Source of the DNA: Chitinophaga lutea
GTDB lineage: Bacteria; Bacteroidota; Bacteroidia; Chitinophagales; Chitinophagaceae
DNA length: 64,000 bases
Direction of reading: 5' to 3'
Assembly (NCBI RefSeq): GCF_003813775.1
Contig: NZ_RPDH01000001.1
Span: 1,612,001 to 1,676,000 of the forward strand
The notes beneath the pieces are model-generated. The model was not told where the DNA came from, did no database searches, and saw nothing but the letters and a program-made list of their open reading frames with translations. Position numbers and translations under genes: made by a program. Shown here in pieces: positions 17,295 to 26,796 of this stretch; position 1 is the stretch's first letter, and each line of letters begins with the position of its first letter.

Positions 17295-19973
17295 TTAAGT
17301 AAATGGAAATTTGATACCTGGACGAGCATATCGCAAAAGGAAATGAATGATTCCGCTGTTGCCAGTGAAAAATCCAGCTGAAACGTTCCTGCCATCCCCG
17401 GTAGACCAAAAGCAATAATCTTCGACCTGTTTGCGGGTATTACAGAACAAATCCGCTATCCATGCCGCCTGCTGCCGCCATCGTTCGTCTCCTAAAACAC
17501 CGTGGGCCTCCAAATACAATTCTCCGATTCCAGCCAGCCCATTATATTGTGAAAAATTCGTATGCACAATACATCCCGGAAGTGTTTCCAACAGTTCGGT
17601 TACGGCTCTATGGTATTCTGGTCGTTGATCGTTTTGGTATGCCTTCAACAGCACCCGGCAAAACTCCAACAGCCTGTTGCCTTCGCTCGATGCAGGCTCT
17701 AACACCGCGGTATATCCCTTTCTACTAAATAGCTGTCTGTACTGATCGGCCTGTTTGAGAATCGACGGCAACAGCCGGTCAGCGATACGCGACAAATTAG
17801 GAACATGACAACAGCCCGCGCGGTGTAATAGGTACCATATTATTCCAGTGTCCCCACTATCCCATCGCATATCAGCTACTGGCTTACCCGCTGACGAAAC
17901 CTCCATAATCCAATGGCCATTTTGCTGCAATGACTGGCATAGTATTTCGTCATAGCTTTTTAGCAACACTTCCTCATACTCTTGTAGCAGTGCATCCTCT
18001 CGCTTCTCCCGCAGAAAGTCCGTGCATTGCAATAACGACAAACCCATGCCAGCACACCCATTGGCGATATTCAAACCCGCATACCGGTCGGAAAAACACT
18101 TTGCCATCGCCTCAACCCCCTCCCGTTTCTTCAGTAATCCCGATTTTATACCGCTGATGACGGTTAGAGCCACCCCTGCTAACCCTCCGTACAATCCGGG
18201 TGCAACCCTGTCCGGGATCTCCAGCATATTCTGCTGAATAAATCGCCATCCTGATTCGTACGCCGGTTCGCAGTCTTTCACTGCATAACCCGCTTCAGCC
18301 GCTCTGCTGATCACATACATGACCCCGCCGATTCCCACCAGCCCGCCATAGGCAGCGTAGGTCGCCTGTGCAGGACCAGAAGGACCAGTAACCCCTTCTT
18401 CTTTCACCATCCACAGGTTATTCATCATAGGGGTAGGCGGGCGAACCAGGCCACGAAGAGCAGACGCCAGGACTTCATTTATTTGCCCAGCACCGGCAGA
18501 TAGGCCATTACGATACGCTACAGCTTTACTCTTCTCATAATTCTGTAGGAGCTGTCGAATCCCCCCGATAGTGGGTCGTTTTTCTGGTTGCTCTTGCAGG
18601 CAATCTCCAATCAGGTCTGCCAATAGGGTCGAACTGGTAAAAAATAGCAACCTGCTTTTCAATTCAGCCGCGGGCATCGGGCAAAGAAATCCCGGAAGCA
18701 ACCCGGTGAAAACCGATAACATCGTAGCCCCAACGGCATATATATCCTCCTGTACAGTGGGGCGGTCATAACGAAGCTGTTCTGCCGACATGAACCCTGC
18801 CGTCCCCAACCCGTAAGGAGGATCAGGGGTCGCCGCTTTTAATGAATATGCCATTTCACAATCAATGAGCCATAAGCGGCCCTTCTTGTCCACCATAAAA
18901 TTGAAAGGCGTAATATCCCGGTGTACGAAACCGGCGCGATGAATACTTTCCACAAATTCTACCATCTGCAAAAGGTAACCTACTATTTTACGTTGTATTG
19001 CAGCATCGAGCGACGACCAGCTGGCCGACTGCGGGTTGAGTGCATTGATTTCCGCCTGCAATGTCCTGCCCCTGACAAATTCCATTGATAAATACGATGA
19101 GCCATTCCACTCAAAGAACTCATATACTTGCGGCATACGGACAATCCCTTTCAACGATTCATACACCTGCTGTTGCCAAAGTAATCTATCCTTTATATCC
19201 CGCCCGTGATCGTCAGACCACGCATAGGCACTACCTTGCTTTAAAACACAAGTTAGAAACCTGAATAACCCTTTTATCCGGATAGCTTTCAATACAACCC
19301 CTTTCGGTTGGAATTGTAATGCCAGTAAAGGCTTGTATCGCCCAGCTATCAATTTATATATAGGGGCTGATGAAAATTCCCGGATAGTGCCAAACGGCCA
19401 ACTTACACCGTGGGGCAACCGAAAAGGAACTTCTTCAATATCTTTAATCAAATTCCCCGCTGGATCATATATGTAGGTCTCGTACGTGCCACCCGCATTG
19501 GTCGCCCGTACTCCTGCAATCGCACCATAACGAGCATATACACAACCACCGAGAAATGCCGCCGTGGGCACGTCCGGCCCCTTAAACGCCTTAGACAAAG
19601 CCACCAGGGCTGAAGCCACGCTAACGGCCTGTGCATCATTTTCGGGATATACGATTATCACCTTTCCAACCTGAACCATGCCAGCATGGCCGTCTAACAC
19701 CAATCTTGCGGCTTCAATATTTTGGACTACCCGAAACCCAACACCATGATCTATCAGCATAGGCAAAACCGTTTCAAGAGCGGCCCATAGCTGGGAGCGA
19801 ACCACCGACACATACAGTACCCATCCTTGCACCAGATCAACCTGCCCCACCTGGTAATAATAATCCCAGTTCGTAAAGGCAATCCCGCGTTTGGCGAGTA
19901 AATTACCATAGTCAACTATTTGGTTATCGGGCACCAATGTTGTCGAAACACCCTGGCTGAATACTTGATCCAT
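17295..19973 (-). CDS. Class III lanthionine synthetase LanKC-like protein (lyase-like, kinase and cyclase domains)
   Basis: An 892-residue enzyme with the class III order. The N-terminal domain (about 1-230) carries LanKC-type features, including GWVLYVSVVR and VIIVYPENDAQAV. A protein-kinase-like domain (about 235-500) has EFVRGRTL, the catalytic loop VHRDITPFNF (H351-D353, N358), a DFG equivalent IDCEMA (D371) and GTAGFMSAEQL. The C-terminal LanC-like toroid (about 530-892) has repeats such as YAAYGGLVGIGG, LYGGLAGVA, NGCAGMGLS, YNGLAGIGE and FTGNSGIIH. The Cys/Cys-His zinc ligands of class I, II and IV cyclases are absent, as in class III. Such enzymes phosphorylate and eliminate Ser/Thr, then add Cys. 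It follows the thioredoxin-like gene by 3 bases and precedes peptide 4 by 11. Confidence 0.85.
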   Translation of the reverse strand: MDQVFSQGVSTTLVPDNQIVDYGNLLAKRGIAFTNWDYYYQVGQVDLVQGWVLYVSVVRSQLWAALETVLPMLIDHGVGFRVVQNIEAARLVLDGHAGMVQVGKVIIVYPENDAQAVSVASALVALSKAFKGPDVPTAAFLGGCVYARYGAIAGVRATNAGGTYETYIYDPAGNLIKDIEEVPFRLPHGVSWPFGTIREFSSAPIYKLIAGRYKPLLALQFQPKGVVLKAIRIKGLFRFLTCVLKQGSAYAWSDDHGRDIKDRLLWQQQVYESLKGIVRMPQVYEFFEWNGSSYLSMEFVRGRTLQAEINALNPQSASWSSLDAAIQRKIVGYLLQMVEFVESIHRAGFVHRDITPFNFMVDKKGRLWLIDCEMAYSLKAATPDPPYGLGTAGFMSAEQLRYDRPTVQEDIYAVGATMLSVFTGLLPGFLCPMPAAELKSRLLFFTSSTLLADLIGDCLQEQPEKRPTIGGIRQLLQNYEKSKAVAYRNGLSAGAGQINEVLASALRGLVRPPTPMMNNLWMVKEEGVTGPSGPAQATYAAYGGLVGIGGVMYVISRAAEAGYAVKDCEPAYESGWRFIQQNMLEIPDRVAPGLYGGLAGVALTVISGIKSGLLKKREGVEAMAKCFSDRYAGLNIANGCAGMGLSLLQCTDFLREKREDALLQEYEEVLLKSYDEILCQSLQQNGHWIMEVSSAGKPVADMRWDSGDTGIIWYLLHRAGCCHVPNLSRIADRLLPSILKQADQYRQLFSRKGYTAVLEPASSEGNRLLEFCRVLLKAYQNDQRPEYHRAVTELLETLPGCIVHTNFSQYNGLAGIGELYLEAHGVLGDERWRQQAAWIADLFCNTRKQVEDYCFWSTGDGRNVSAGFFTGNSGIIHFLLRYARPGIKFPFT

Positions 19974-19976
19974 GCG

Positions 19977-20462
19977 TTACAATTTTATTTCTTGCAGGAT
20001 ATTGCTATAAGTGGCACTACCCAAAAACACTTGGCGCAACGCCTTATTCTTCCCGTACACCGCTGTCACCGGCACGGAACTAACGTCGAAAAGTTTTGGA
20101 AATTCGAACTTTGTGTCTTGCCCCACTTTAATATTGGCATACGTATTTAACTGATGATGCTTTACAAACCCCCTAATCTGCTCAACGGACACCAGACTTA
20201 GGAACACAAATTGTACATGCCTTAAAGAATCCATGTTATTTATGATGCTGCGGATTTCCGCATCGCAGTTCGGACACTCAGGATCAAACCATAGCAATAC
20301 TACTGGCTGTTGTTCCGTAAGACTATCAGTTAAAAAGGTGGATTTACCATCCAAAGCAGTCAGCCGTATGGAGGGGAGCTTTTCGATAGGAGACACTTTC
20401 GGTGTGCTACAACCGAATAATATAATGGACAAAACAATCGTGACAATAATAAGAATACGCAT
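19977..20462 (-). CDS. Thioredoxin-like (TlpA/AhpC-TSA type) lipoprotein
   Basis: The start at 20462 gives MRILIIVTIVLSIILFGC, a textbook lipoprotein signal with the lipobox Cys at residue 17. An upstream ATG at 20549 would add 29 polar residues before the signal and is less likely. The mature protein has the thioredoxin fold order: VVLLWFDPECPNCDAEI with a CPNC redox site, VQFVFLSLVS, and the cis-Pro loop SVPVTAVYG. It would sit in the periplasm and reduce or exchange disulfides, which fits the Cys-pair peptides encoded downstream. It is the first gene of the leftward operon with LanKC and the four peptides. Confidence 0.85.
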   Translation of the reverse strand: MRILIIVTIVLSIILFGCSTPKVSPIEKLPSIRLTALDGKSTFLTDSLTEQQPVVLLWFDPECPNCDAEIRSIINNMDSLRHVQFVFLSLVSVEQIRGFVKHHQLNTYANIKVGQDTKFEFPKLFDVSSVPVTAVYGKNKALRQVFLGSATYSNILQEIKL

Positions 20463-21017
20463 GAGCAAGGTATTTAGACGACGCGGTTTGCGGCTACCAA
20501 GACCACCTTTCCTAATGTCATTGCTGAAAAGGGAAAAGTTATCCGCCATCAGGGAAGATGATCACGGAGCCACAAACACTAATCAGCGCCGAACTATTAA
20601 ACTTTAATGTAGAATGTTAACCTTTTTCGAAAATTCCGTGATTAATAGGGTAACACAGTCACCAACACATGGTCGCGCGTGTGTGGTCTGTAGAGAATGT
20701 CGATCAGAGAAAAAATGAAATTTGCAGATGGGAAAAAATAGTGATACAAATATAGCCTACCGTTAAGCCCATACCAAAAAATAGTTACCGTAATCTGAAC
20801 TTTTAAGGGTTTTTCTGTAGCGATTTGCTCACCAACCATGTAATACACCGAATTTTCAAGTCAGAACACGGTTTATGATAACCGTTACGCTCAATTTTAA
20901 TTTTTGGACTTAACAATTTTTCTTTGCTTTGCCTACCTAACCCCCAACCAGACAGTACCCGTACCTGCCGCCCTGTATAATCCGTTCCCTTTCAAACCTT
21001 CATCCAAATCTTTGTCA
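20463..21017. other. Divergent promoter region between the peptide operon and the regulator block
   Basis: About 550 bases, including a possible N-terminal extension of the thioredoxin-like gene (to 20549). The rest is AT-rich and must contain the leftward promoter of the lipoprotein-LanKC-peptide operon and a rightward promoter for the 198-aa gene. I could not pick a -33/-7 pair with confidence. No hairpin or gene is clear. Confidence 0.3.
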
Positions 21018-21614
21018 ATGATTGCCCAGCAAACCTTTCGCCTTTCCCACGTCTGCGAACCACTGGTTTCCTCTGCGGAATACCCACCGCTGTATAAGCA
21101 TGACGACCAGCAAGCTGCCTTAACCATTCATGTCGCATCCGACAACGACATTGACGACCTCGCCAGCCGGGAGACGGCAGTATTCGGCGCGCGCGACACC
21201 AGGGCCATGTACACCGAGTGGGTGAAAGACGCCCGCAAGCTGGACTGCACCCAGTTCCTGATCGTCCGCCAAAACGGGCAGTTCAATTTCACCGTATGCC
21301 TCTCCCTGCCCGGCATAAATACCGGCCTGTCGCTACTGCATCCCCCTGCTAACGCTATTTACCTCGATGTAGAGATCCCGGCTCCATTTCCCGCAACTAT
21401 CACCGCCGCAATGGAAAGGGTCGTAGCCTTTCTGCACACTTTCCCGGAAGCAGCCGTCCTGCTCTGGCATATACCCGAAGCCGACGACCAGGCCCACCAG
21501 CTGGCCTGCGCCCTCCATTTTTCACCCGTTCCGTCTGCCCTGCTCAAACCCAGTGCCCGTGCTAAACTCCTTTCGCCAGGCCACCTGTATATCCATACCG
21601 AAGTTTGCAAATGA
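21018..21614 (+). CDS. Hypothetical cytosolic protein (198 aa) ahead of the two-component pair
   Basis: The ATG at 21018 (MIAQQTFRLSHVCEPL) is preferred over a longer TTG start at 20904. The protein is soluble, alpha/beta, with ALTIHVASDNDIDDLASRE, FLIVRQNGQFNFTVCLSLPG and a C-terminal stretch IPEADDQAHQLACALHFSPVP that recalls the end of acetyltransferase (GNAT) folds. There is no clear acetyl-CoA pyrophosphate loop, so this is only a resemblance. It lies 112 bases upstream of the response regulator on the same strand and may share its control. Confidence 0.5.
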   Translation: MIAQQTFRLSHVCEPLVSSAEYPPLYKHDDQQAALTIHVASDNDIDDLASRETAVFGARDTRAMYTEWVKDARKLDCTQFLIVRQNGQFNFTVCLSLPGINTGLSLLHPPANAIYLDVEIPAPFPATITAAMERVVAFLHTFPEAAVLLWHIPEADDQAHQLACALHFSPVPSALLKPSARAKLLSPGHLYIHTEVCK

Positions 21615-21726
21615 TCCTTTTTTCGTTAAATTAACAGTAGGAAATCGGCTATAGATACCCGGTATATAATAGACCTAACGAACGGCATAGCAGCTTTTGT
21701 AATTACTTTGGATAGTCACCTGAACC

Positions 21727-22464
21727 ATGCGCCACCCTATTCGCGTCGTTATCGTAGACGACGAGCCTGCCATTACCCATACACTCTCAACGTTTCTGGC
21801 GGGCCACCCTGATTTTTATGTAGTCGCTTCCTGCGCCACCGTGCAGGATGCACTGATCGTTATTCCCGCCACCGAGCCAGACCTGCTACTACTGGATATC
21901 GCCTTTCCGGACGGCACCGCGTGGGATATCCTGCGACCTTTGCTACCGCTGTCCTTCCGCGTAATCTTCATTACCGCATTTCATGAACACGCAATAAAAG
22001 CGATTAAGGTGGGGGCGCTGGACTACATTTTAAAGCCGGTGGATGAACTCGAACTAAGCGCCGCCCTGCAGAAAGCCCAAATAGACCCGCCACCTGCCGC
22101 CCAACAAATCACGATGGCAACCCGCCATAACGGCCATACCGCCCCGGCACAGTTGCTGCTGCGCGAGAACCATATTTATCATCTGGTAAATGTCGCCGAT
22201 ATCATGTATTTGGACGCCACCAGCGGGGGGCTACTCCTGTTTCATTTGCAGGATGGTCGCCAGATACCCGTCCACAAGACGATCCGGGATTACGAGGATC
22301 TGCTGCCGGCAGCCGACTTTTTCCGGCCACACCAATCTTATCTTGTCAACAGGCGGCACGTCACCCAGTACCACAGTGCCGGTCACCTAATCCTTAAAAA
22401 TACCCACCGCGTTCCCGTTTCGGTTCGCAAACAAGATCACATCCGCGATTACCTCAATGGCTAA
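21727..22464 (+). CDS. LytTR-family response regulator
   Basis: A 245-residue regulator. The receiver domain (about 5-118) shows IVDDEPAITHTL, the phosphoacceptor Asp in LLLLDIAFPDG, FITAFHEHA and the Lys in YILKPVDEL. The LytTR DNA-binding domain (about 140-245) shows ADIMYLDATSGGLLLFHL, KTIRDYEDLL and FFRPHQSYLVNRRHV. It is paired with the sensor kinase 12 bases downstream. In CTnDOT-type elements a two-component pair (RteA/RteB) drives rteC and hence excision. The position of this pair before RteC suggests the same role, although RteB is an NtrC-type regulator and this is not. Confidence 0.9.
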   Translation: MRHPIRVVIVDDEPAITHTLSTFLAGHPDFYVVASCATVQDALIVIPATEPDLLLLDIAFPDGTAWDILRPLLPLSFRVIFITAFHEHAIKAIKVGALDYILKPVDELELSAALQKAQIDPPPAAQQITMATRHNGHTAPAQLLLRENHIYHLVNVADIMYLDATSGGLLLFHLQDGRQIPVHKTIRDYEDLLPAADFFRPHQSYLVNRRHVTQYHSAGHLILKNTHRVPVSVRKQDHIRDYLNG

Positions 22465-22476
22465 ACCGTATTTGCT

Positions 22477-24342
22477 ATGAAATATTACCTCGGTTTTATT
22501 TTCCTGCTGTTCGCCTGCAACCACCGGCCCGCGCCGGTAGTTGAGCAAACAGACAACGCAATGTTAAGAACCCTCGATGAAATACTGTACCTGCTCAACG
22601 AAGAAGGCCGCGGCACAGAAGCGAACCTGCGACTGGACAGTCTGACTGATCTTGTTCACCGTGCAAGCAACGCCGCCGTACCTGCAGCCTGGCACCGTAT
22701 CAAAAGTGTTTACTTGATGAAGATGGAAAATTACGACAGCAGCCAATATCATATTAAAGAAGCGCAACGATACGCCCGTCAAATCAGCGACACCAATCTC
22801 CAGCTACTGGATGCCATGAGCCAGGAAGTGACTTTACTGACCACCAAAAACGACTATATCAGTGCCCTTGCTGTTGCCGGCAACGTCTACAATCTGGCAA
22901 AACGAGTGGACACCACCCAGCTGTCCGTCGTATGCCTGCGTATGGCCGAAACCCTTTTTAGACTGGGGCAAATGGATGCCAGCAGGCGGTACATGCTCGA
23001 AGCCTTGACCAATGCCATCACACCAGCACTGGCCGACGTAATCCGCAGGTCGGCAATGGGCGCAGAATACGGTTTCCCTCCTGATCAAATTGATTCAGCC
23101 ATCCGGTTCTATGAGCAACCAAAAAACCTGAAAATGCCGCGAAAACCCTTCGCACAGGCTGCCCTTTTGTATCATATCGGTAATTTGTACGCGGTTCGCG
23201 GTAACGTTCAAAAATTTGAAACCTACCTACTGCAAAGCCTGTACCTGAGCCGTAACACCCCGTTTGTTACTGCCACCATCTACCGCGATTTGGCCTATGC
23301 CACCAGCAAAACCGGCAGGCTGGACCAGTCCGACCGCTATCTGGACACAGCCGAAGCGATGCTCCGTGACAGCCTCCTGCCCCAACAAGAGCTGGGCCGT
23401 GTATTTCTGCAACGGGCAGACAACATGAAACTACGCGGCAACCACCAGGCCGCCACTGTCTGGCAGGATTCGGCAACTATCCACGCCAGCCGGTATAATG
23501 ACCAGCAGGCTTTATTAGATGCTGACCAAGCCGATGCCAACCTGAACCGGCAGGTCAACGAACGAAAAATTGCCGCCCTCGATGCCAGCAATAAAGCCAA
23601 CCTGCAAATCAGCCAGCAACGAAAGATCATCCTTGTGGTGGTGATCGTAGGTAGCCTGCTACTACTGGGTATTATCTTACTGCTTTTTCGCCGCCGCCAG
23701 CTGCAGAACAAGGTACGACAAGCACATCTTGAACTCAGCTTGCTGCGTACCCAAATGGAACCGCACTTCCTTTTTAATGCCCTTTCTGTCCTGCAACACC
23801 AGATCGCGCGTGCCCGCAACGAGGATGCCAGCTGGTACTTGTCCCGGTTGTCCCGCCTCCTCAAAATTACCCTGCTCAACGCCCGGAAAAATTACGTACC
23901 GCTGGCAGATGAAGTGTCGGCACTGGACAGTTATCTGTCTATGCAGCAAATGCAGTCCGACACCTTTGACTACCAGCTGGATATTTACGAGGGCTACCAG
24001 GACGATGATCTGCACATTCCACCGATGCTGCTGCAACCCTTTGTCGAAAATGCCATCCAGCACGGTGTTCGCTACCTGCAAGATCGCCGTGGCCTGATTA
24101 CGGTGACCATCACTCGCCAGCAGCATACCCTGCACTGTATCATTGAGGATAACGGCAGGGGACCGGCAGCAAAGGCGGCAGGGCAGTCAGATGAGAAACC
24201 TTCCCAATCCACCAACATCACCGCCCAGCGGCTGGAAATTCTCAGCCGGATGAGCCGCACCAAAGCCACCCTATCGGTCGTCGATAAGTCCACGATAGGC
24301 CAGAGCGGCGTAATAGTGACCCTGGTGATTCCCTTCCAGTAG
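22477..24342 (+). CDS. Sensor histidine kinase, LytS/His_kinase type with TPR-like periplasmic domain
   Basis: A 621-residue kinase. The N-terminus has a lipoprotein-like signal (YYLGFIFLLFACN). A ~360-residue periplasmic domain of helical TPR-like repeats follows, then one membrane helix (about 385-403, IILVVVIVGSLLLLGIILLLF). The cytosolic kinase begins with LRTQMEPHFLFNALSVLQHQIA, where the His of EPHF is the phosphorylation site, and ends with the ATP-binding N box (LLQPFVENAIQHG) and G box (IEDNGRGP). This architecture is common for Bacteroidota kinases that pair with LytTR regulators. The signal sensed is unknown. Confidence 0.88.
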   Translation: MKYYLGFIFLLFACNHRPAPVVEQTDNAMLRTLDEILYLLNEEGRGTEANLRLDSLTDLVHRASNAAVPAAWHRIKSVYLMKMENYDSSQYHIKEAQRYARQISDTNLQLLDAMSQEVTLLTTKNDYISALAVAGNVYNLAKRVDTTQLSVVCLRMAETLFRLGQMDASRRYMLEALTNAITPALADVIRRSAMGAEYGFPPDQIDSAIRFYEQPKNLKMPRKPFAQAALLYHIGNLYAVRGNVQKFETYLLQSLYLSRNTPFVTATIYRDLAYATSKTGRLDQSDRYLDTAEAMLRDSLLPQQELGRVFLQRADNMKLRGNHQAATVWQDSATIHASRYNDQQALLDADQADANLNRQVNERKIAALDASNKANLQISQQRKIILVVVIVGSLLLLGIILLLFRRRQLQNKVRQAHLELSLLRTQMEPHFLFNALSVLQHQIARARNEDASWYLSRLSRLLKITLLNARKNYVPLADEVSALDSYLSMQQMQSDTFDYQLDIYEGYQDDDLHIPPMLLQPFVENAIQHGVRYLQDRRGLITVTITRQQHTLHCIIEDNGRGPAAKAAGQSDEKPSQSTNITAQRLEILSRMSRTKATLSVVDKSTIGQSGVIVTLVIPFQ

Positions 24343-24654
24343 CCCCCGGCACCGGCCCCCAAAAACGAATCCGGGTAAATTACCCGCGCTTCCCGGTGTA
24401 CCCTGCCTGCCATCACCGCCCACGGGCCGGCTGTCAAAAAAGTCCCCATTTGCCCTGCTGCGCTGTATAAAATACCCACCTTCACAATAGCCAGTCACCT
24501 ACAGGGAACCACTTAGCCAAACGGGGAAAAACCCTTAATTGAAAAATTTCATGAGGCGGCAGGAAATTTCTCCCACGGATTTTGCGGGAGAAATAAACCG
24601 GCCCTGATAGCAGCTCACTGGCACCCACAACCGCAAACGTTAAAAGAACCTCCT
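24343..24654. other. Intergenic region before the RteC block
   Basis: About 310 bases of GC-rich sequence with no convincing gene; short open frames here are only GC-driven. It presumably contains the promoter of the 401-aa gene and rteC, the likely target of the LytTR regulator. I could not identify the paired direct repeats LytTR proteins bind. Confidence 0.3.
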
Positions 24655-25860
24655 ATGATCAATATGCTTGACATCCTGATCCGGGAAAAATTACAAACTA
24701 CCTCCCGCCAGGCAAACCTATCAGCACCCACCGTCTCCGCCTTTCTGGATATACTGCGCGCAGAACAGCAACACCTTATTGCCGCCCTGCAAACCCAACC
24801 CCTGCAAACCGGTACACCCGAAAGTCTCACCGTTTTTGTCCATAGCCAACAATATACCCTGCTCACCCTGCTGGACACCCTTTATGACGAGCGCCAGCAG
24901 CTGACCGGCCAGCCCAGTACCGCCGATCCGCAAAAATTGCGGTTAATCGACCGTTCGCTGGTGATTGTACTGGAGGTCTGGCAATTTGTCCAGCAGTTCT
25001 TTGCCGCCATGATCTTACCCGAACTGCCCATGCCCAAAATCGAGTGGGCAGCCGCCCGGCAGTGGCTCTGCGACCGGCTCCGCGAAATCCGCCTCCGGTT
25101 GTTGTCCACCGGCACCGTACAACTATTGTCTATTGCCATCCAGCCCATCGAGCAGGCCACCGACGAGGCCGCAGCCGTGCCCACCTACCGCAAATGCGAA
25201 TACCTGCAAATGCTGGCCGGCCAGCTGGCCGATATTCCCGCCACCGCCGATATCAACTGTCACCTGCGTACCGTACTGGGTAATATCGGCTTCAATAGTC
25301 CGGCCTTTCTGCAATACATGACCGAAATACTGTCGGAAGAACTCGCCGCCCAGGAGAGTACCGACGATAAACTGCAACTGCTGGCCCTGCGCGCCAAACA
25401 GATCAAACAGATTCAAGTCAGGCCGGGCTACCGGCTCTATGACAATCAGCCGGTGGCCAGCCAGTACGTGATCGCCTTCATTGCCGAAGAAATCGACTAT
25501 CTGCGCACCGTCAGCGCAATGATGCAATCCGTGGGGGCCGTCGCCGGCAGCCCCGAACCGGCAGGGGAAAAAATACAGACCAACTGGTCACTATCGGTAC
25601 TGGCCGGTTACCTGAAGGTGCAAATGGAAGCAGGCGGCTACAGCAACCGCGTCAAGGAAGAAGTACTGCGCACCGCGGCCAGGGTGTTTACCACCAAAAA
25701 GAACCAGCCTATATCTTATAGCAGCCTGCGCACCTTGTATAACAATATTGAACTCTCTACCGGCAAAGCCGTCATCGGCGTTTTTGCCCACCTGCACCAA
25801 ACTGCCCGCAAAATTTTTCACGGTCTCATTCCCTTGTCCCCACTGTTTTTGCTGGCCTAA
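24655..25860 (+). CDS. Hypothetical protein preceding RteC (401 aa)
   Basis: A soluble, helical 401-residue protein (start ATG at 24655, or 24664). The C-terminal ~110 residues (IQTNWSLSVLAGYLKVQMEAGGYSN, then YSSLRTLYNNIELSTGKAVIGVFAHLHQTA) follow the same order as the C-terminus of RteC: a WxxS..L..L..L helix, an asparagine-containing turn and a final helix pair. It may therefore be a distant RteC relative. It lies 78 bases upstream of rteC. Function is inferred only as part of the transfer-control block. Confidence 0.6.
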   Translation: MINMLDILIREKLQTTSRQANLSAPTVSAFLDILRAEQQHLIAALQTQPLQTGTPESLTVFVHSQQYTLLTLLDTLYDERQQLTGQPSTADPQKLRLIDRSLVIVLEVWQFVQQFFAAMILPELPMPKIEWAAARQWLCDRLREIRLRLLSTGTVQLLSIAIQPIEQATDEAAAVPTYRKCEYLQMLAGQLADIPATADINCHLRTVLGNIGFNSPAFLQYMTEILSEELAAQESTDDKLQLLALRAKQIKQIQVRPGYRLYDNQPVASQYVIAFIAEEIDYLRTVSAMMQSVGAVAGSPEPAGEKIQTNWSLSVLAGYLKVQMEAGGYSNRVKEEVLRTAARVFTTKKNQPISYSSLRTLYNNIELSTGKAVIGVFAHLHQTARKIFHGLIPLSPLFLLA

Positions 25861-25938
25861 TAGGAAAGTTTTCCGGAAAGACAGGAAAACTTACGCCTAT
25901 CATTAACCGCGAATTTGGTGGCATCAAAAACAGATGCC

Positions 25939-26796
25939 ATGTCCACCACCTTCGCGCAACTGCTGGCCCAGACCACCGCTAAACTTCGCCCTGTCGTCCC
26001 CGGCCAGGACACCGCCTCCCAACTTTCGGCCCTCCATTACAATATCGCCCTCGTCAGTGACGCACTGCTGGCGTTACGCCATTCTTTTGTCCAAACCAGT
26101 CCCACACCCGCCGACGAAATCCATTTCTTCCGCGAGGTAAAGCCCTCCCTTTCGGTTCACCTGGTCTACTACACCGACATTCTGCGCATCGTTCACAACC
26201 TGCCGATTGCCGACCGGGAGCGCGCCACCGCCTACCTGCAAGCACAAACCCACGCCCAACAGCAGTTTATTGAGCGACACCTGTTCTATTTCCAATATTT
26301 TAACAGCAACCAGCGGCACCTGGACGACAAACTGTTCATCCGGGGAGCCAGCCCCAAACCTGATCTGCTCTTTGCCATCGACACCGACGCGCAGTTTACG
26401 ACTGGGTACGATTACCTGAAAGCCGCACTGGATGCCTCCGGGCGTGTTTTACAATTCCTGCAGGATCTGACCCATTGGCTGCTGCATCCGCCACCGCCCA
26501 ACACCACGCCTGCAGTGCCGGCCACCGCCTTAACATGGACAGGAGCAAAAAGGGGACTGATCGAGCTGACCTATGCCCTCCACGAAGCCGCCGCATTTAA
26601 TAACGGCAACGTAGACCTGAAAACCATTCAGGATGGACTGGAAGTGGCTTTTAATGTTAAACTGGGCAATGCCTCCCGCATTTTTCAGGAAATACTGGGG
26701 CGCAAAAGTGGTGATACTAATTTCTTAGAACTACTCACCGGCAAACTCCGTCAGCGAATAGAAAAAATGGAGGAAAAAAATCTGCGCAAAAGATAG
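25939..26796 (+). CDS. rteC: RteC-family excision/transfer regulator
   Basis: A 285-residue protein read from ATG 25939 (MSTTFAQLLAQTT). It carries the RteC signature order: EIHFFREVKPSLSVHLVYYTDI, QQQFIERHLFYFQYFNSN, HLDDKLFIRG, FTTGYDYLKA, LTWTGAKRGLIELTYALHEAAAFNNGNVDLKTI and a FLELLTGKLRQRIEKM tail. In CTnDOT RteC activates excision genes once induced. Here it follows a two-component pair and precedes the tra operon, so it likely links a signal to excision and transfer. Confidence 0.88.
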   Translation: MSTTFAQLLAQTTAKLRPVVPGQDTASQLSALHYNIALVSDALLALRHSFVQTSPTPADEIHFFREVKPSLSVHLVYYTDILRIVHNLPIADRERATAYLQAQTHAQQQFIERHLFYFQYFNSNQRHLDDKLFIRGASPKPDLLFAIDTDAQFTTGYDYLKAALDASGRVLQFLQDLTHWLLHPPPPNTTPAVPATALTWTGAKRGLIELTYALHEAAAFNNGNVDLKTIQDGLEVAFNVKLGNASRIFQEILGRKSGDTNFLELLTGKLRQRIEKMEEKNLRKR

